DNA from: Arthrobacter sp. cf158
Lineage (GTDB): Bacteria; Actinomycetota; Actinomycetes; Actinomycetales; Micrococcaceae
Length of the DNA stretch: 39,114 bases
Assembly (NCBI RefSeq): GCF_900106835.1
Contig: NZ_FNNR01000016.1
Coordinates: 1 to 39,114, forward strand
Direction of reading: 5' to 3'
Shown in pieces: positions 7,167 through 15,192 of this stretch. How positions within the stretch are numbered: position 1 is the first letter of the stretch; every line of letters starts with the position of its first letter. Both the position numbers and the translations under genes were made by a program. The notes below the pieces were generated by a model, which was given only the letters and a program-made list of their open reading frames with translations, had not been told where the DNA came from and ran no database searches.

Positions 7167-7341
7167 ACGCGCGAAAACGCGCAGGGCCATACGCGAAAAA
7201 CGCGCTGGACCGCGCTGCCAAAACAGCGCTAGATAAGGGTAGCCCAGACCATCCCCGTCACGGAAATTCACCCCAGCCCCGAGCCCCTTCTGCCAAACCA
7301 GCCCCGCCGGCCAAACCAGCCAAGCCCCATCCCCAACAACA

Positions 7342-7377
7342 GCGGCCGGCCACCTCATCGAAAAGGTGACCGGCCGC
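7342..7377 (-). terminator. Hairpin downstream of the DsbA-like gene
   Basis: GCGGCCGGCCACCT and AGGTGACCGGCCGC form a long GC stem with one mismatch, 20 nt after the stop of the minus-strand thioredoxin gene. The sequence beyond it has only a broken T tract, so termination may be weak or Rho-assisted. Confidence 0.55.
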
Positions 7378-7396
7378 CGTCGTACGTTCTTTCGCG

Positions 7397-8275
7397 TTAG
7401 CCCTTGGCGGTGATCGCCGTCTGGATCTCAGCGTTCAGGTCGGTGCTGCCATCCCACTGCTTGCCATCGATGAACACAGTCGGGGTGCCTGTGATGCCGA
7501 TGGCCGCAGCTTCCTGCGTGGCCACCTTCACCCAGGGGCGGAACTGTTTGCTGTCGACGCAGCTGTCAATGTTGGCCGCACCGACCTCGGTGGCCATGGC
7601 CTTCAGGTCCTTATCGGAGATACCGGCGCTGCCTTCGGCCGGCTGACGCTCAAAGAGCAGGTTGAAGAATTCGGCGTACTTCTCGGGCGAGGTGTTCACA
7701 ACGCAAGCAGCTGCGTTGGCTGCCCGGGAAGAGTAGTTGGTGGTGGACTGCTGGTCCAGGAATCCCAGCGGCCGGTATTCCAGCGAGATTTTTCCTTCGT
7801 TACGGAGGTTAGTGAGGGACTCTCCGTAGGTGGTCTCGAATCGCTCGCAGACCGGGCAGATGAAGTCGATGTAGGCAACAACCTTGACCGGCTTGCCGGC
7901 TTCGGCTTCGCCACCGGGAACCGTGACGGTTGCCGGCTTGGTGGCTGCCGGCGAGGGAACGTCTGCCACGTTGACGGTGGCGGGCTCAGACTTCACCACT
8001 TCGGTGTTGGCCAGCAGCGTCACGCCGCCGTGGACGTTGCCGTTGGCCGGCGTGGGGCCCTGATCGGCCACGGGCGCGTTGTTCTGAATATTGCCCACAA
8101 CCACAAACGCCACCACAGCGATGATGAGCACCACGGCCACCACAATGCCCCAGCCAACCAGAAGCTTGTTGCGCTTATCCTTCTTCAGCTGGGCTTCGCG
8201 GATTTCGCGCGCTTTCTCCCGTGCCTGGGCGGTGCGTTCAGCCTTGGACAGGCGTGGTTCGTTTGCGGGGCTCAT
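7397..8275 (-). CDS. Membrane-anchored DsbA-family thiol-disulfide protein
   Basis: Protein of 292 aa predicted to act outside the membrane as a thiol oxidoreductase or disulfide isomerase. The N-terminal part (SKAERTAQAREKAREIREAQ) is a charged cytoplasmic helix. A single membrane anchor follows (about residues 39-61), then a linker. The thioredoxin-like domain begins at VKVVAYIDFICPVCERFE with active-site CPVC. A cis-proline loop occurs in IGITGTPTVFIDGK, and two further Cys (AAACVV, DSCVD) fit a structural disulfide in the inserted helical domain. ATG 8275 has GAGG five bases upstream; the longer frame from 8308 has no such signal. It is divergent from otsA. Confidence 0.88.
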   Translation of the reverse strand: MSPANEPRLSKAERTAQAREKAREIREAQLKKDKRNKLLVGWGIVVAVVLIIAVVAFVVVGNIQNNAPVADQGPTPANGNVHGGVTLLANTEVVKSEPATVNVADVPSPAATKPATVTVPGGEAEAGKPVKVVAYIDFICPVCERFETTYGESLTNLRNEGKISLEYRPLGFLDQQSTTNYSSRAANAAACVVNTSPEKYAEFFNLLFERQPAEGSAGISDKDLKAMATEVGAANIDSCVDSKQFRPWVKVATQEAAAIGITGTPTVFIDGKQWDGSTDLNAEIQTAITAKG

Positions 8276-8411
8276 CAGTTCCTCGGGGTACTCGACGTCA
8301 TAGTGCATAGCTAGGGCAACGGGGTCAGTTTACGGGAGCAAACTTGAAGATCTGCCGCAGACCCTCTTGCCCGGTTGTTGAACGATCAACTGCACGTGAA
8401 GATTCCGCCGG

Positions 8412-8417
8412 TAGGCT
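8412..8417 (+). promoter_or_regulatory. Possible -10 box for otsA
   Basis: TAGGCT occurs 34 nt before the otsA start codon, leaving room for a leader with the AGGGAG ribosome site. The matching -35 about 17 nt upstream is poor (CTGCAC-like). Motif evidence only. Confidence 0.35.
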
Positions 8418-8451
8418 GGGAGTTGAGTCACAGCAACCCCAGGGAGCATTA

Positions 8452-9945
8452 ATGCAGGATTTGGCAAGCGAAAAACTCAAGACCGAAGACGGCGTCCGGG
8501 CTTCTCCCGTCAAGAAGCCCACGGCAACCAAGTTCGACTTCATGGTGGTCTCCAACAGGTTGCCCGTTGACCGCATCAGCGATGACAACGAAGAAAGCGG
8601 ATGGCGTCGCTCGCCCGGCGGACTGGTCACGGCGCTTGCGCCGATGATGACAAAGTCCGACGGCGCATGGGTGGGTTGGCATGGCGCCCCGGACGAGACT
8701 GTGCGCCCATTCAGCCACGAGGGCATGGACCTTATCCCGGTCCAGTTGAGCAGCGATGACGTGGAGCTGTTCTACGAGGGCTTCTCCAACGCGACCATTT
8801 GGCCGCTCTACCATGACGTCATTGCCCCGCCGGAGTTCCACCGCACGTGGTGGGATTCGTACCGGAAGGTCAACCGGAAGTTCGCCGACGCCGTCGCCCG
8901 CCACGCAGCGGACGGCGCCACGGTCTGGGTCCAGGACTACCAGCTCCAACTGGTTCCGAGACTGCTGCGCGAAGCAAGGCCGGACCTCAAGATTGGCTTC
9001 TTCAACCACATCCCGTTCCCTCCCCCGGAGATCTTCGCCCAGCTGCCCTGGCGCCGGGAGATCATCGATGGCCTGCTCGGCGCGGACCTCCTGGGCTTCC
9101 AGCGCCCCAGCGATGCCGGCAACTTCATGCGTTCCGCGCGCCGCTTCCTGGGCGCCAGCGTCAAGCAGCAGCAAGTCCATGTCAAGGGTCCGGACGGGGA
9201 GGTGACGCACATCGCGAGGGCGCAGGCGTTCCCTATTTCCATTGACGTCGCGCAGATCCGTGAGCTCGCCGCGAGGCCGGACATCATTGAGCGGGCCCAG
9301 CAAATCCGCAAGGATCTGGGCAACCCCAAGACCATCCTCCTGGGCGTGGACCGGCTGGATTACACCAAGGGCATCCGGCACCGGCTGAAGGCGTTCGAGG
9401 AACTCCTGGCAGACGGGCACATCAAGGTAGAGGATGCCACGCTCATCCAGGTGGCAAGCCCCAGCCGCGAGCGCGTGGAGCAGTACCGGCTGTTACGTGA
9501 GGAAATCGAAGGCACCGTAGGCCACATCAACGGCACCTACGACACCATCCAGAACACGGCCGTCCGTTACCTGCACCACAGCTACCCGGTGGAGGAAATG
9601 GTGGCGATGTACCTTGCGGCGGACGTCATGTTGGTGACGGCGCTGCGCGATGGCATGAACCTGGTGGCCAAGGAATACGTCACAGCCCGGTCGGAGGACG
9701 ACGGCGCACTGGTCCTGAGCGAGTTCGCCGGCGCTGCCGATCAGCTTAAGCAGGCGCTTCTGATTAACCCGCACGACATCGACGGCCTCAAGTCCACCAT
9801 CCTGCGCGCCATCAACCTCTCCCCCAAGGAAGCACGCCGCCGAATGAAGCTGATGCGCAAGCAGATCCTGGATCACGACGTCGATCATTGGTCGGCTGAG
9901 TTCCTGGCCGCCCTGGAGGAAAAGGTGGTGCGCGATGACAGCTGA
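8452..9945 (+). CDS. otsA: Trehalose-6-phosphate synthase (GT20)
   Basis: Cytoplasmic glycosyltransferase that joins a nucleotide-activated glucose to glucose-6-phosphate, giving trehalose-6-phosphate. The 497-aa length is normal for actinobacterial OtsA. Visible landmarks: VVSNRLPVD near residue 35, SPGGLVTAL near 55, WVGWHG near 75, VWVQDYQLQLVPRLLR near 160, FFNHIPFPPPEIF near 185, GVDRLDYTKGI near 300, and ALRDGMNLVAKEYV near 400. ATG 8452 has AGGGAG at good spacing; the longer frame from 8344 would add 36 poorly conserved residues. The 3' end overlaps otsB by 11 nt, so the two enzymes of the pathway are translated together. Trehalose serves as an osmoprotectant and reserve in this group. 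Confidence 0.96.
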   Translation: MQDLASEKLKTEDGVRASPVKKPTATKFDFMVVSNRLPVDRISDDNEESGWRRSPGGLVTALAPMMTKSDGAWVGWHGAPDETVRPFSHEGMDLIPVQLSSDDVELFYEGFSNATIWPLYHDVIAPPEFHRTWWDSYRKVNRKFADAVARHAADGATVWVQDYQLQLVPRLLREARPDLKIGFFNHIPFPPPEIFAQLPWRREIIDGLLGADLLGFQRPSDAGNFMRSARRFLGASVKQQQVHVKGPDGEVTHIARAQAFPISIDVAQIRELAARPDIIERAQQIRKDLGNPKTILLGVDRLDYTKGIRHRLKAFEELLADGHIKVEDATLIQVASPSRERVEQYRLLREEIEGTVGHINGTYDTIQNTAVRYLHHSYPVEEMVAMYLAADVMLVTALRDGMNLVAKEYVTARSEDDGALVLSEFAGAADQLKQALLINPHDIDGLKSTILRAINLSPKEARRRMKLMRKQILDHDVDHWSAEFLAALEEKVVRDDS

Positions 9946-10732
9946 GAATCTGTCACTTTCGCCGGAACTACTGGAGGCCGTTCGGCGCATCGCCGGCACG
10001 GAACACCTTTTGGTGGCCCTCGATTTCGACGGCACCCTCTCTCCGATCGTGGACCGCGCCGAGGACGCCCGTCCCCTTCCTCGCTCCGCCGAGGCTTTGG
10101 AGGCCCTCGCCGAACTGCCACGCACGACGACGGCGCTTATCTCGGGCAGGGCATTGGACAGTCTGCGGCTGGTCGCCTCGCCTCCCAAGGACACGCTGCT
10201 AATTGGCAGTCACGGGGCCGAAGTCTGGCTCGGGGAGGGATCTGTGGGCCTGGAACTGGACCAGGAACAGCGCGAAAAGCTGGCCGCCGTCCGCGAGGTC
10301 CTGATGGAAATCGTGAACATCGCTCCGGGGACCTTGCTCGAAGACAAACCGGCCGGCGTCGTCCTTCACACCAGGTTGGCCGATGACGACGTCGCGGAAG
10401 ACGCCGTCGAGGCCGCCACTCGGGTGTTGCGCGAGCATCCTGGTGTCTACCTGAAGACGGGCAAGCGCGTACTGGAGACCTCGGTGGTCCACGCATCCAA
10501 GGGTGAAGCCGTGGAGTTCCTTCGGCAGGCTACCGGCGCCACAGCAATCCTGTTCGCGGGTGATGACGTGACTGACGAGGACGCGCTGGGGCGGCTGATG
10601 GGCGACGATGTTGGCATCAAAGTGGGCCTGGACTTCACACAAGCGCCGTATCGGGTGGAGGCGCCCGTTCACGTGGCAGAGCTGCTGGAAGCGTTGCTGC
10701 GGGAGCGCCGGCGGGTCACCGCACAGACTTAG
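9935..10732 (+). CDS. otsB: Trehalose-6-phosphate phosphatase
   Basis: HAD-superfamily phosphatase of 265 aa that releases trehalose from trehalose-6-phosphate. The nucleophile motif is ALDFDGTLSPIV with Asp30 and Asp32. Motif II lies in TTALISGRALDSL, the lysine motif in HASKGEAVEFL, and the metal-binding motif IV is FAGDDVTDEDAL near residue 208. The cap domain lies between. The ATG is inside the end of otsA, giving coupled translation. The next gene begins over 200 nt downstream behind its own control region. Confidence 0.96.
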   Translation: MTAENLSLSPELLEAVRRIAGTEHLLVALDFDGTLSPIVDRAEDARPLPRSAEALEALAELPRTTTALISGRALDSLRLVASPPKDTLLIGSHGAEVWLGEGSVGLELDQEQREKLAAVREVLMEIVNIAPGTLLEDKPAGVVLHTRLADDDVAEDAVEAATRVLREHPGVYLKTGKRVLETSVVHASKGEAVEFLRQATGATAILFAGDDVTDEDALGRLMGDDVGIKVGLDFTQAPYRVEAPVHVAELLEALLRERRRVTAQT

Positions 10733-10804
10733 CGGGTGACAGACGCAACATGTGACGTTCGTAACATTTAGGTGGTTAGTCAAAAAGTCTGACATACTCT
10801 TGGA

Positions 10805-10820
10805 TGTGATGTGACGCACA
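10805..10820 (+). promoter_or_regulatory. CRP/GlxR-like binding site before the sugar ATPase gene
   Basis: TGTGATGTGACGCACA matches the cAMP-receptor consensus TGTGA-N6-TCACA at nine of ten specific positions. It sits about 120 nt before the sugar-ABC ATPase start. A second imperfect inverted repeat, TGTGACG...CGTCACA (10810-10838), overlaps it. The -10 and -35 of this promoter were not identified with confidence. Confidence 0.45.
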
Positions 10821-10843
10821 GTACCGTGCGACGTCACACGATC

Positions 10844-10866
10844 CTCCCCGGCCACTGGCCGGGGAG
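10844..10866 (+). promoter_or_regulatory. GC hairpin in the leader of the sugar ATPase gene
   Basis: CTCCCCGGCCA and TGGCCGGGGAG are perfect 11-base arms separated by one base, so the outer pairs can form a stable stem with a small loop. No T run follows. It could end readthrough from otsB or act as a leader structure upstream of the ATPase gene. Confidence 0.45.
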
Positions 10867-10938
10867 TTCAACTGAAGAAAATGAACCATTCACAACGGAT
10901 CGTCCGGCACGTACCTGCCGGTGAAGGGATTGATAACT

Positions 10939-12021
10939 GTGGCTACAGTTACTTTTGATAACGCTACGCGTCTGTACCCGGGCACAGATAAGCCCGCCGT
11001 CGATAAACTCAACATCGACATCGCCGATGGCGAATTCCTGGTCCTCGTTGGACCCTCCGGTTGCGGTAAGTCCACCTCGCTGCGCATGCTCGCAGGTCTT
11101 GAGGACGTGAACGCCGGCCGCATTCTGATTGGTGACCGCGACGTCACGGACGTTCCGCCGAAGGACCGCGACATCGCCATGGTGTTCCAGAACTACGCTC
11201 TTTACCCGCACATGACTGTTGCGGACAACATGGGCTTCGCCCTGAAGATCGCCGGCGTTTCCAAGGAAGAGCGCGCCGAGCGTGTTCGCGAAGCTGCCAA
11301 GCTCCTTGACCTTGAGCAGTACCTGGACCGCAAGCCGAAGGCACTCTCCGGTGGTCAGCGCCAGCGTGTTGCCATGGGCCGTGCAATCGTCCGTAACCCC
11401 CAGGTCTTCCTCATGGATGAGCCGCTCTCCAACCTTGACGCCAAGCTCCGCGTCCAGACCCGTACGCAGATCGCATCCCTGACCCGCCGCCTGGGCGTCA
11501 CCACGGTTTACGTGACGCACGACCAGGTCGAGGCCATGACCATGGGTGACCGCGTGGCTGTGCTGAAGGACGGCCTGCTGCAGCAGGTTGACACCCCGCG
11601 CAACCTCTACGACCGCCCGCAGAACGTCTTCGTTGCAGGCTTCATCGGCTCCCCGGCCATGAACCTGCTTGAACTGCCGGTCGTCGACGGCGGCGTCCAG
11701 TTCGGCGGAACGGTTTACCCCGTGCCGCGCGACGTCCTCGAAGAGGCTCACGGCCAGACCGTCACCGTTGGTTCCCGTCCGGAAGACCTCGAGACCGTCG
11801 GCAACGGCGAAGGCCTCCAGGTTGAGGTTGATGTGGTGGAAGAACTCGGCGCCGACGCCTACGTCTACGGCCACACCATCCTTGATGGCAAGAGCCACGA
11901 CATCGTTGCACGCGTCGACGGTCGCCGCCCTCCGATGAAGGGTGAGTCCATCTTCGTTCGTCCGCAGTCCGGCCACGTGCACCTGTTCGACACGAAGACG
12001 GGCCTGCGCCTGGGCGACTAG
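10939..12021 (+). CDS. MsiK/UgpC-type shared sugar ABC transporter ATPase
   Basis: Cytoplasmic ATPase of 360 aa for CUT1-class sugar importers. Walker A is GPSGCGKST, the Q-loop VFQNYALYPHMTV, the signature LSGGQRQRVAMGRA, Walker B VFLMDEPLSNLDAKLR and the switch VTHDQ. The C-terminal third is the MalK-like regulatory OB domain ending in VHLFDTKTGLRLGD. GTG 10939 is chosen because family members begin with ATVTFDNATR; GAAGGG lies 10 nt upstream. The gene stands alone with no permease or binding protein beside it, which is how MsiK-type ATPases that serve several sugar importers are arranged. The only permease pair of this class in the window is malFG at 30593-33156, so it probably powers that system. 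Confidence 0.92.
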   Translation: MATVTFDNATRLYPGTDKPAVDKLNIDIADGEFLVLVGPSGCGKSTSLRMLAGLEDVNAGRILIGDRDVTDVPPKDRDIAMVFQNYALYPHMTVADNMGFALKIAGVSKEERAERVREAAKLLDLEQYLDRKPKALSGGQRQRVAMGRAIVRNPQVFLMDEPLSNLDAKLRVQTRTQIASLTRRLGVTTVYVTHDQVEAMTMGDRVAVLKDGLLQQVDTPRNLYDRPQNVFVAGFIGSPAMNLLELPVVDGGVQFGGTVYPVPRDVLEEAHGQTVTVGSRPEDLETVGNGEGLQVEVDVVEELGADAYVYGHTILDGKSHDIVARVDGRRPPMKGESIFVRPQSGHVHLFDTKTGLRLGD

Positions 12022-12060
12022 TCCCCGGCGCTGACGCGTCTGTACGTTCCGCAGTTTGAT

Positions 12061-12090
12061 AGCGGCCCGACCCTTCCCGGTCGGGCCGCT
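12061..12090 (+). terminator. Terminator of the sugar ATPase gene
   Basis: Perfect 12-bp stem AGCGGCCCGACC/GGTCGGGCCGCT with a six-base loop, 39 nt after the stop codon. The bases after it are CTCACGTT, so the T tract is weak, but position and stability support termination. Confidence 0.7.
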
Positions 12091-12123
12091 CTCACGTTAA
12101 CCTAACTCCGGCGAAAGAACGGC

Positions 12124-13704
12124 ATGAACACCACAGATAACCTGATCCCCCGTCCGTCCCACGTCGCACTCGTGGACGGACCCGCTTTCACGCTTGCACC
12201 TGACGCGCGGATCGCCGCCGGTGACGCAGCAGCTCCCGTCGCAGAACAGCTCGCAGCGCTCCTGCGCCGTGGCACCGGTTTTGATCTGCCCATCGTTGAG
12301 GACGCACGCCCCGGCGATATTTCCCTTGCGTTGGTGGACACGTTCGACGGCGGCCCGGAAGCGTACGCGCTCGGCGTCACCGAGGATGGGGTTGGGCTCA
12401 CAGCCTCCACCGGGGCGGGACTCTTCAACGGAGTGCAGACGCTCCGGCAGCTGTTCCCTGCGGCCATTGAGGGCACCGGCACGCCAGGCACATGGGTGAT
12501 TCCCGCCGTCGACATTGCGGACGCCCCGCGCTTCGCGTACCGGGGCCTCATGCTGGACGTTGCCCGCAACTTCTTCACAGTGGAAGAGGTGAAGGAGCAG
12601 ATCGACGTCATGACGCAGTTCAAGCTGAATGCCCTGCACCTGCACCTCACGGATGACCAATCGTGGCGCATCGAAATCCACCAGCCGGAAGACAACCCGT
12701 CCGGCTTGGCCTACGGCAAGCTGACGGAGATCGGCGGGGAGGGCGCCGTGGAGGTGCCCACCGCGGTCCCCGCGCGCGGACGGCATGGCTTCTACACCCA
12801 GCAGGACTTCCTGGACATCCAGGCCTACGCCGCCACCAAGAACGTTCTGGTGATTCCGGAAATCGACCTCCCCGGTCATGTCAACGCCGCCCTCGCCGCT
12901 ATTCCACAGCTCAATCCCGATGGCCAGGCGAAGCCCATGAGCACCACCTCGGAGGTGGGCTGGTCAACCCTGACCGCTGACCTGCCGGCCACCTACGAGT
13001 TCGTCCGTGAAGTCCTGGGGCAGCTTGCCGCCATCACGGTGGGACCGTATCTCCACATTGGCGGCGACGAAGCCCATGTCACCGGGCACGATGACTACGT
13101 GACCATGGTCCAGCAGTTCGTCCGGATCGGCGCTGAAACCGGCAAGGCCGTGGTGGGCTGGAACGAGTTCGCCGCCGTCGAGCTTCCTGAAGGGGCCGTG
13201 ATCCAGTACTGGCACGGCGATTTCGCCCCCGTGGTGAAGCAGGCAGAACAGGCAGGTTCACAGGTGATCATGTCCCCCGCGGCCAACACCTACCTGGACC
13301 AGAAGTACGCATCGGACAGCCCCGTCGGGCTCGAATGGGTGGAAGGCGGGCCCTTCACGTGGTCCGAGTACTACAACTGGGACCCGGCCCAGGGCGGCCT
13401 TGAAGACCACCAGATCCTGGGCATCGAAGGCGCACTGTGGTCCGAGACCATCCGCGACAACCACCAGGCCCAATGGCTCCTGTACCCTCGTGCTGTTTCC
13501 TTGGCCGAAGTCGCTTGGTCCGGCCCGGAAGTCCGCAACACCGGCGACTTCCGACGTCGGCTGGGCGCCTTGGGTGAGCGGCTCGCCAAGCAGGGTGTCG
13601 TCTTCCAGGAAGCGCCCGATGTGGAATGGTCAGCGAAGCCGGAGTACCCCTTTGCTGGCGCGATAGGTGCCCCGGACTCCAAGTACGGAACAATTGAGGC
13701 ATGA
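12124..13704 (+). CDS. Beta-N-acetylhexosaminidase (GH20)
   Basis: Glycosidase of 526 aa that removes terminal GlcNAc/GalNAc residues from chitin or glycan oligosaccharides by substrate-assisted catalysis. An N-terminal GH20b domain (residues about 1-135) precedes the TIM barrel, which begins with FAYRGLMLDVARNFF. The catalytic Asp-Glu pair is in HIGGDEAH (Asp315, Glu316). The substrate-pocket Trp strings WSTLTADLPATYEF, VVGWNEFA, WHGDFAP and LWSETIRD are all present. No signal peptide is visible, so it probably acts in the cytoplasm on imported oligosaccharides. The stop overlaps the next gene's start by ATGA. Confidence 0.93.
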   Translation: MNTTDNLIPRPSHVALVDGPAFTLAPDARIAAGDAAAPVAEQLAALLRRGTGFDLPIVEDARPGDISLALVDTFDGGPEAYALGVTEDGVGLTASTGAGLFNGVQTLRQLFPAAIEGTGTPGTWVIPAVDIADAPRFAYRGLMLDVARNFFTVEEVKEQIDVMTQFKLNALHLHLTDDQSWRIEIHQPEDNPSGLAYGKLTEIGGEGAVEVPTAVPARGRHGFYTQQDFLDIQAYAATKNVLVIPEIDLPGHVNAALAAIPQLNPDGQAKPMSTTSEVGWSTLTADLPATYEFVREVLGQLAAITVGPYLHIGGDEAHVTGHDDYVTMVQQFVRIGAETGKAVVGWNEFAAVELPEGAVIQYWHGDFAPVVKQAEQAGSQVIMSPAANTYLDQKYASDSPVGLEWVEGGPFTWSEYYNWDPAQGGLEDHQILGIEGALWSETIRDNHQAQWLLYPRAVSLAEVAWSGPEVRNTGDFRRRLGALGERLAKQGVVFQEAPDVEWSAKPEYPFAGAIGAPDSKYGTIEA

Positions 13705-15116
13705 GCGAGCAAAACGAAGCCCAGTGGCACGACGAACCCACCGACTACGGGCAGATCGGCAAGCTCCCCCGCACTGAAGCCGCCAGCGCGCAGGACACTG
13801 CGCCGCCGGCCAGCGTCATCGGGTCCCTTAACATTACGGCCGCCGCGGCCGATCCGGAGCTGCTGGATTTGCCGTGGCACATTGCCTTGGAGGACTGGCC
13901 TGCTGAGAACCTTGCCGCGCTCCCCCGCGGTATTTCCCGGCACATCGTGCGTTTTGCGCACCTTGGCGGTTCGGTGATTGCCATCAAGGAAACCTCCGAG
14001 CACGTGGCACGCCATGAGTACCACATGCTCCGGAAGCTGGCGCGGCTGGACGTGCCCTGCGTGGAGCCGGTGGCCGTCATCACCGGGCGCACCACCGCGG
14101 ACGGCAGGCCCCTCAATCCGGTGCTGGTCACCCGGCACCTGAAATTCTCCATGCCATACCGCGCATTGTTCTCCCAGATGCTCCGCAAGGACACCCTGAC
14201 GCGCCTGATCGACGCCCAGGCGTTGCTTCTTGTCCGGTTGCACCTGGTTGGTTTCTACTGGGGCGATGTCTCCCTGTCCAACACCCTGTTCCGTCGCGAC
14301 GCCGGCGCCTTCGCCGCCTATCTGGTGGACGCTGAAACCGGTGAGCTCTACCCGGACCTGTCCATGGGCCAGCGCGAATACGATCTTGAGATCGCCCGTG
14401 TGAACATCGCCGGCGAACTCATGGATCTGCTGGACGGCGGGCTCATCGAGGAGAAGGTGGACCCTGTTGCCACCAGCGAGCTGATCATGGACAGCTACCG
14501 CAGGCTCTGGACCGAACTCACGGAAAAGGAATCCTTCGAACTCGGCGAACGCTGGCGCGTGGGGGCGCGCATCCGCCGCCTGAACGAGTTGGGCTTCGAC
14601 GTGGAGGAATACGCCATCAAGACCACGGCGGACGGCTCCACCATCCAGCTCCAGCCAAAAGTGGTGGACGCCGGCCATCACCAGCGCCGTCTGCTGCGCC
14701 TTACCGGCCTGGACGCCCAGGAAAACCAAGCGCGCAGGCTCCTTAACGACATGGACCAGTTCCGGGCTGACAACAACCCGGACCTGGATGAGGAAATCAG
14801 CGCGCACATTTGGGTCAGCCAGATCTTCGAGCCTATTGTGCGTTCCATTCCGCGTCATTTGGCCGGGAAGCTGGAGCCGGCAGAAGTGGTCCACGAAGTC
14901 CTGGAGCACCGCTGGTACATGAGCCAGAAGCAGGACAGGTACGTCCCGTTGGCAGAGACCGTGCAGTCCTACCTGGACACCGTGCTGCAGCACCGCCGCG
15001 ACGAGGCAGCCATCATGCTGAATCCGGATACGGAGCTGCTCAAGATCCTCGAGGTGGAAGTAGAAGAATCCGGCCGGTACGACGACGAGGACGAGTACCC
15101 GGACGCGGACGACTGA
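13701..15116 (+). CDS. DUF4032 kinase-like protein
   Basis: Protein of 471 aa with an N-terminal protein-kinase/Kdo-kinase-like fold and a C-terminal DUF4032 region. Kinase-type residues can be read: Lys in VIAIKETSEH, Glu in RHEYHMLRKL, the catalytic loop FYWGDVSLSNTLF (Asp and Asn), and the metal-binding Asp in AYLVDAETGEL. The tail is strongly acidic (ESGRYDDEDEYPDADD). The family is common in actinobacteria and its substrate is unknown. ATGA overlap with the hexosaminidase gene shows translational coupling, although no functional link is established. A strong hairpin follows. Confidence 0.82.
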   Translation: MSEQNEAQWHDEPTDYGQIGKLPRTEAASAQDTAPPASVIGSLNITAAAADPELLDLPWHIALEDWPAENLAALPRGISRHIVRFAHLGGSVIAIKETSEHVARHEYHMLRKLARLDVPCVEPVAVITGRTTADGRPLNPVLVTRHLKFSMPYRALFSQMLRKDTLTRLIDAQALLLVRLHLVGFYWGDVSLSNTLFRRDAGAFAAYLVDAETGELYPDLSMGQREYDLEIARVNIAGELMDLLDGGLIEEKVDPVATSELIMDSYRRLWTELTEKESFELGERWRVGARIRRLNELGFDVEEYAIKTTADGSTIQLQPKVVDAGHHQRRLLRLTGLDAQENQARRLLNDMDQFRADNNPDLDEEISAHIWVSQIFEPIVRSIPRHLAGKLEPAEVVHEVLEHRWYMSQKQDRYVPLAETVQSYLDTVLQHRRDEAAIMLNPDTELLKILEVEVEESGRYDDEDEYPDADD

Positions 15117-15132
15117 CGCACGTTGAAACGAA

Positions 15133-15168
15133 CTCGACGTCGGCACTCAGGCGAGTGCCGACGTCGAG
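15133..15168. terminator. Bidirectional terminator between convergent genes
   Basis: Perfect 15-bp stem CTCGACGTCGGCACT/AGTGCCGACGTCGAG with a six-base loop. It lies between the end of the plus-strand DUF4032 gene and the end of the minus-strand GntR gene. It is flanked by CCTTTG on one side and TTCGTTTC on the other strand, so it can serve both. Confidence 0.8.
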
Positions 15169-15192
15169 CCTTTGAGCGTCAAGCCTTTTAAC

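Noticed and set aside
13371..15146. 591-codon minus-strand open frame
   Set aside because: Antisense to the DUF4032 gene and the end of the hexosaminidase gene; no motif or start signal.
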